From contig CP036201.1 in NCBI GenBank assembly GCA_004299845.1, forward strand, positions 806,001 through 870,000: DNA of 64,000 nucleotides, in the 5' to 3' direction. Positions 63,573 through 64,000 of the stretch are shown here, in pieces. Under the pieces are notes generated by a model. The model ran no database searches and was not told the origin of the DNA. It was given only the letters and a program-made list of their open reading frames with translations. Each line of letters starts with the position of its first letter. Positions within the stretch are counted from its first letter, which is position 1. Origin of the DNA: Verrucomicrobia bacterium S94 (lineage in GTDB: Bacteria > Verrucomicrobiota > Kiritimatiellia > Kiritimatiellales > Pontiellaceae). A program made the position numbers and the translations under genes.

Positions 63573-64000
63573 TTATCGGTACTGTTTCTCCAGGTTTAAG
63601 AAGAAACGTTCTTTGTAGGGTTTTTCGTGCAGAGCTGCCTGAAAATCTTTTTCGTTCAACAGTTTTTCCAGTTTCCATAATCCCCGTCTGTCCGGTTTCT
63701 CGTTTGTGATTTCGAGTTTGTGGTAGTGTTTGCCCAGCGGATTGGTGAAAGGGCGGCTGTTGTACAGGTGGACGGCGAAGAAATAGGATTCATTCTCAAC
63801 CATATAGATATAGAAATTCGGTGCGTCGACGGGAACTTTTTGGGGATCGAATCGGAATTCGATATCCCGGCCCAGCCCCTGTTTTAAAACGGAGCGAAAG
63901 CGTTCAATATCGGTAACCTTAAACTGTTTCGGAGTTCCCCTGGCATATTTCCGCTGGTGGGGCGCTGCGATAAGGACATAATGCTGCGTTTCCGTTTCTC
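63573..64000 (-). CDS. Hypothetical protein (partial, N-terminus outside window)
   Basis: The frame is open to the end of the window on the minus strand; at least 141 residues seen. No family recognised. The sequence includes a FYIYMVENESYFFAVHLYN segment and a charged C-terminal helix (EKPYKERFFLNLEKQYR), and no membrane helix. It lies 38 bases before the DUF1294 gene and may be co-transcribed. An internal ATG at 63803 is not the true start since the upstream codons are all open and protein-like. Confidence 0.55.
   Translation of the reverse strand, partial: ETETQHYVLIAAPHQRKYARGTPKQFKVTDIERFRSVLKQGLGRDIEFRFDPQKVPVDAPNFYIYMVENESYFFAVHLYNSRPFTNPLGKHYHKLEITNEKPDRRGLWKLEKLLNEKDFQAALHEKPYKERFFLNLEKQYR

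Overview
The window looks like a chromosomal contig from a Gram-negative bacterium of the PVC superphylum, most likely a Kiritimatiellota (Pontiella-like) member. This is inference from several traits: lipid A/heptose genes, a very long GreA-type protein, Rnf in A-B-C-D-G-E order, Ser/Thr kinase and FGE-domain fusions, a secreted caspase-fold multidomain protein, and thrombospondin-type calcium repeats. No rRNA or CRISPR array is present. One complete tRNA is present.

Layout. 1-1002: folate genes (pteridine-reductase-like SDR, folB). 1142-3086 (-): L,D-transpeptidase and accA. 3212-7120: B12/radical SAM protein, a broken small membrane protein, recN. 7224-8142 (-): small gene and lexA with its promoter/operator. 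8185-9015: complete IS5-family (IS427-like) element. 9225-10535 (-): DEAD-box helicase. 10735-16813: YceD, rpmF, plsX, fabH, fabD, fabG, acpP, fabF. 16982-19696: hldE-type nucleotidyltransferase, hldD, cation/proton antiporter. 20120-25515: two TPR/periplasmic proteins with ExbB and two ExbD. 25665-28554 (-): M16C metalloprotease broken by two frameshifts. 28905-33206: large secreted caspase-like protein. 33250-36153: pgl, lipid A acyltransferase, NhaP antiporter. 36384-41504: rnfABCDGE, with rnfG frameshifted. 41676-41762: tRNA-Leu(CAG). 41737-52061: integrated filamentous phage (inovirus). 52191-64000: GreA-like protein, kinase-FGE fusion, hemF, mscS, tail-specific protease, pgi, DUF1294 protein and a partial gene.

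The most interesting element is the inovirus prophage. A 26-bp direct repeat of the tRNA-Leu 3' end bounds a 10,299-bp unit. It carries a rolling-circle initiator, a tandem-duplicated (single-chain dimer) ssDNA-binding protein, several tiny membrane-protein genes, a pVIII-like coat protein, a pIII-like adsorption protein with calcium-binding repeats, a pVI-like protein, Zot/pI, an integrase and a small cytosine-methyltransferase-like protein. Many neighbouring genes overlap as ATGA or TAATG. In the excised circle the integrase frame runs through attP and ends in an ATGA overlap with the methyltransferase start; integration cuts this frame and replaces its end with antisense tRNA codons.

A second pattern is a set of frameshifts that a single missing base in a homopolymer would explain (M16 protease twice, rnfG, the 5034-5410 gene, possibly the phage rep start). 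These may be assembly errors rather than true pseudogenes.
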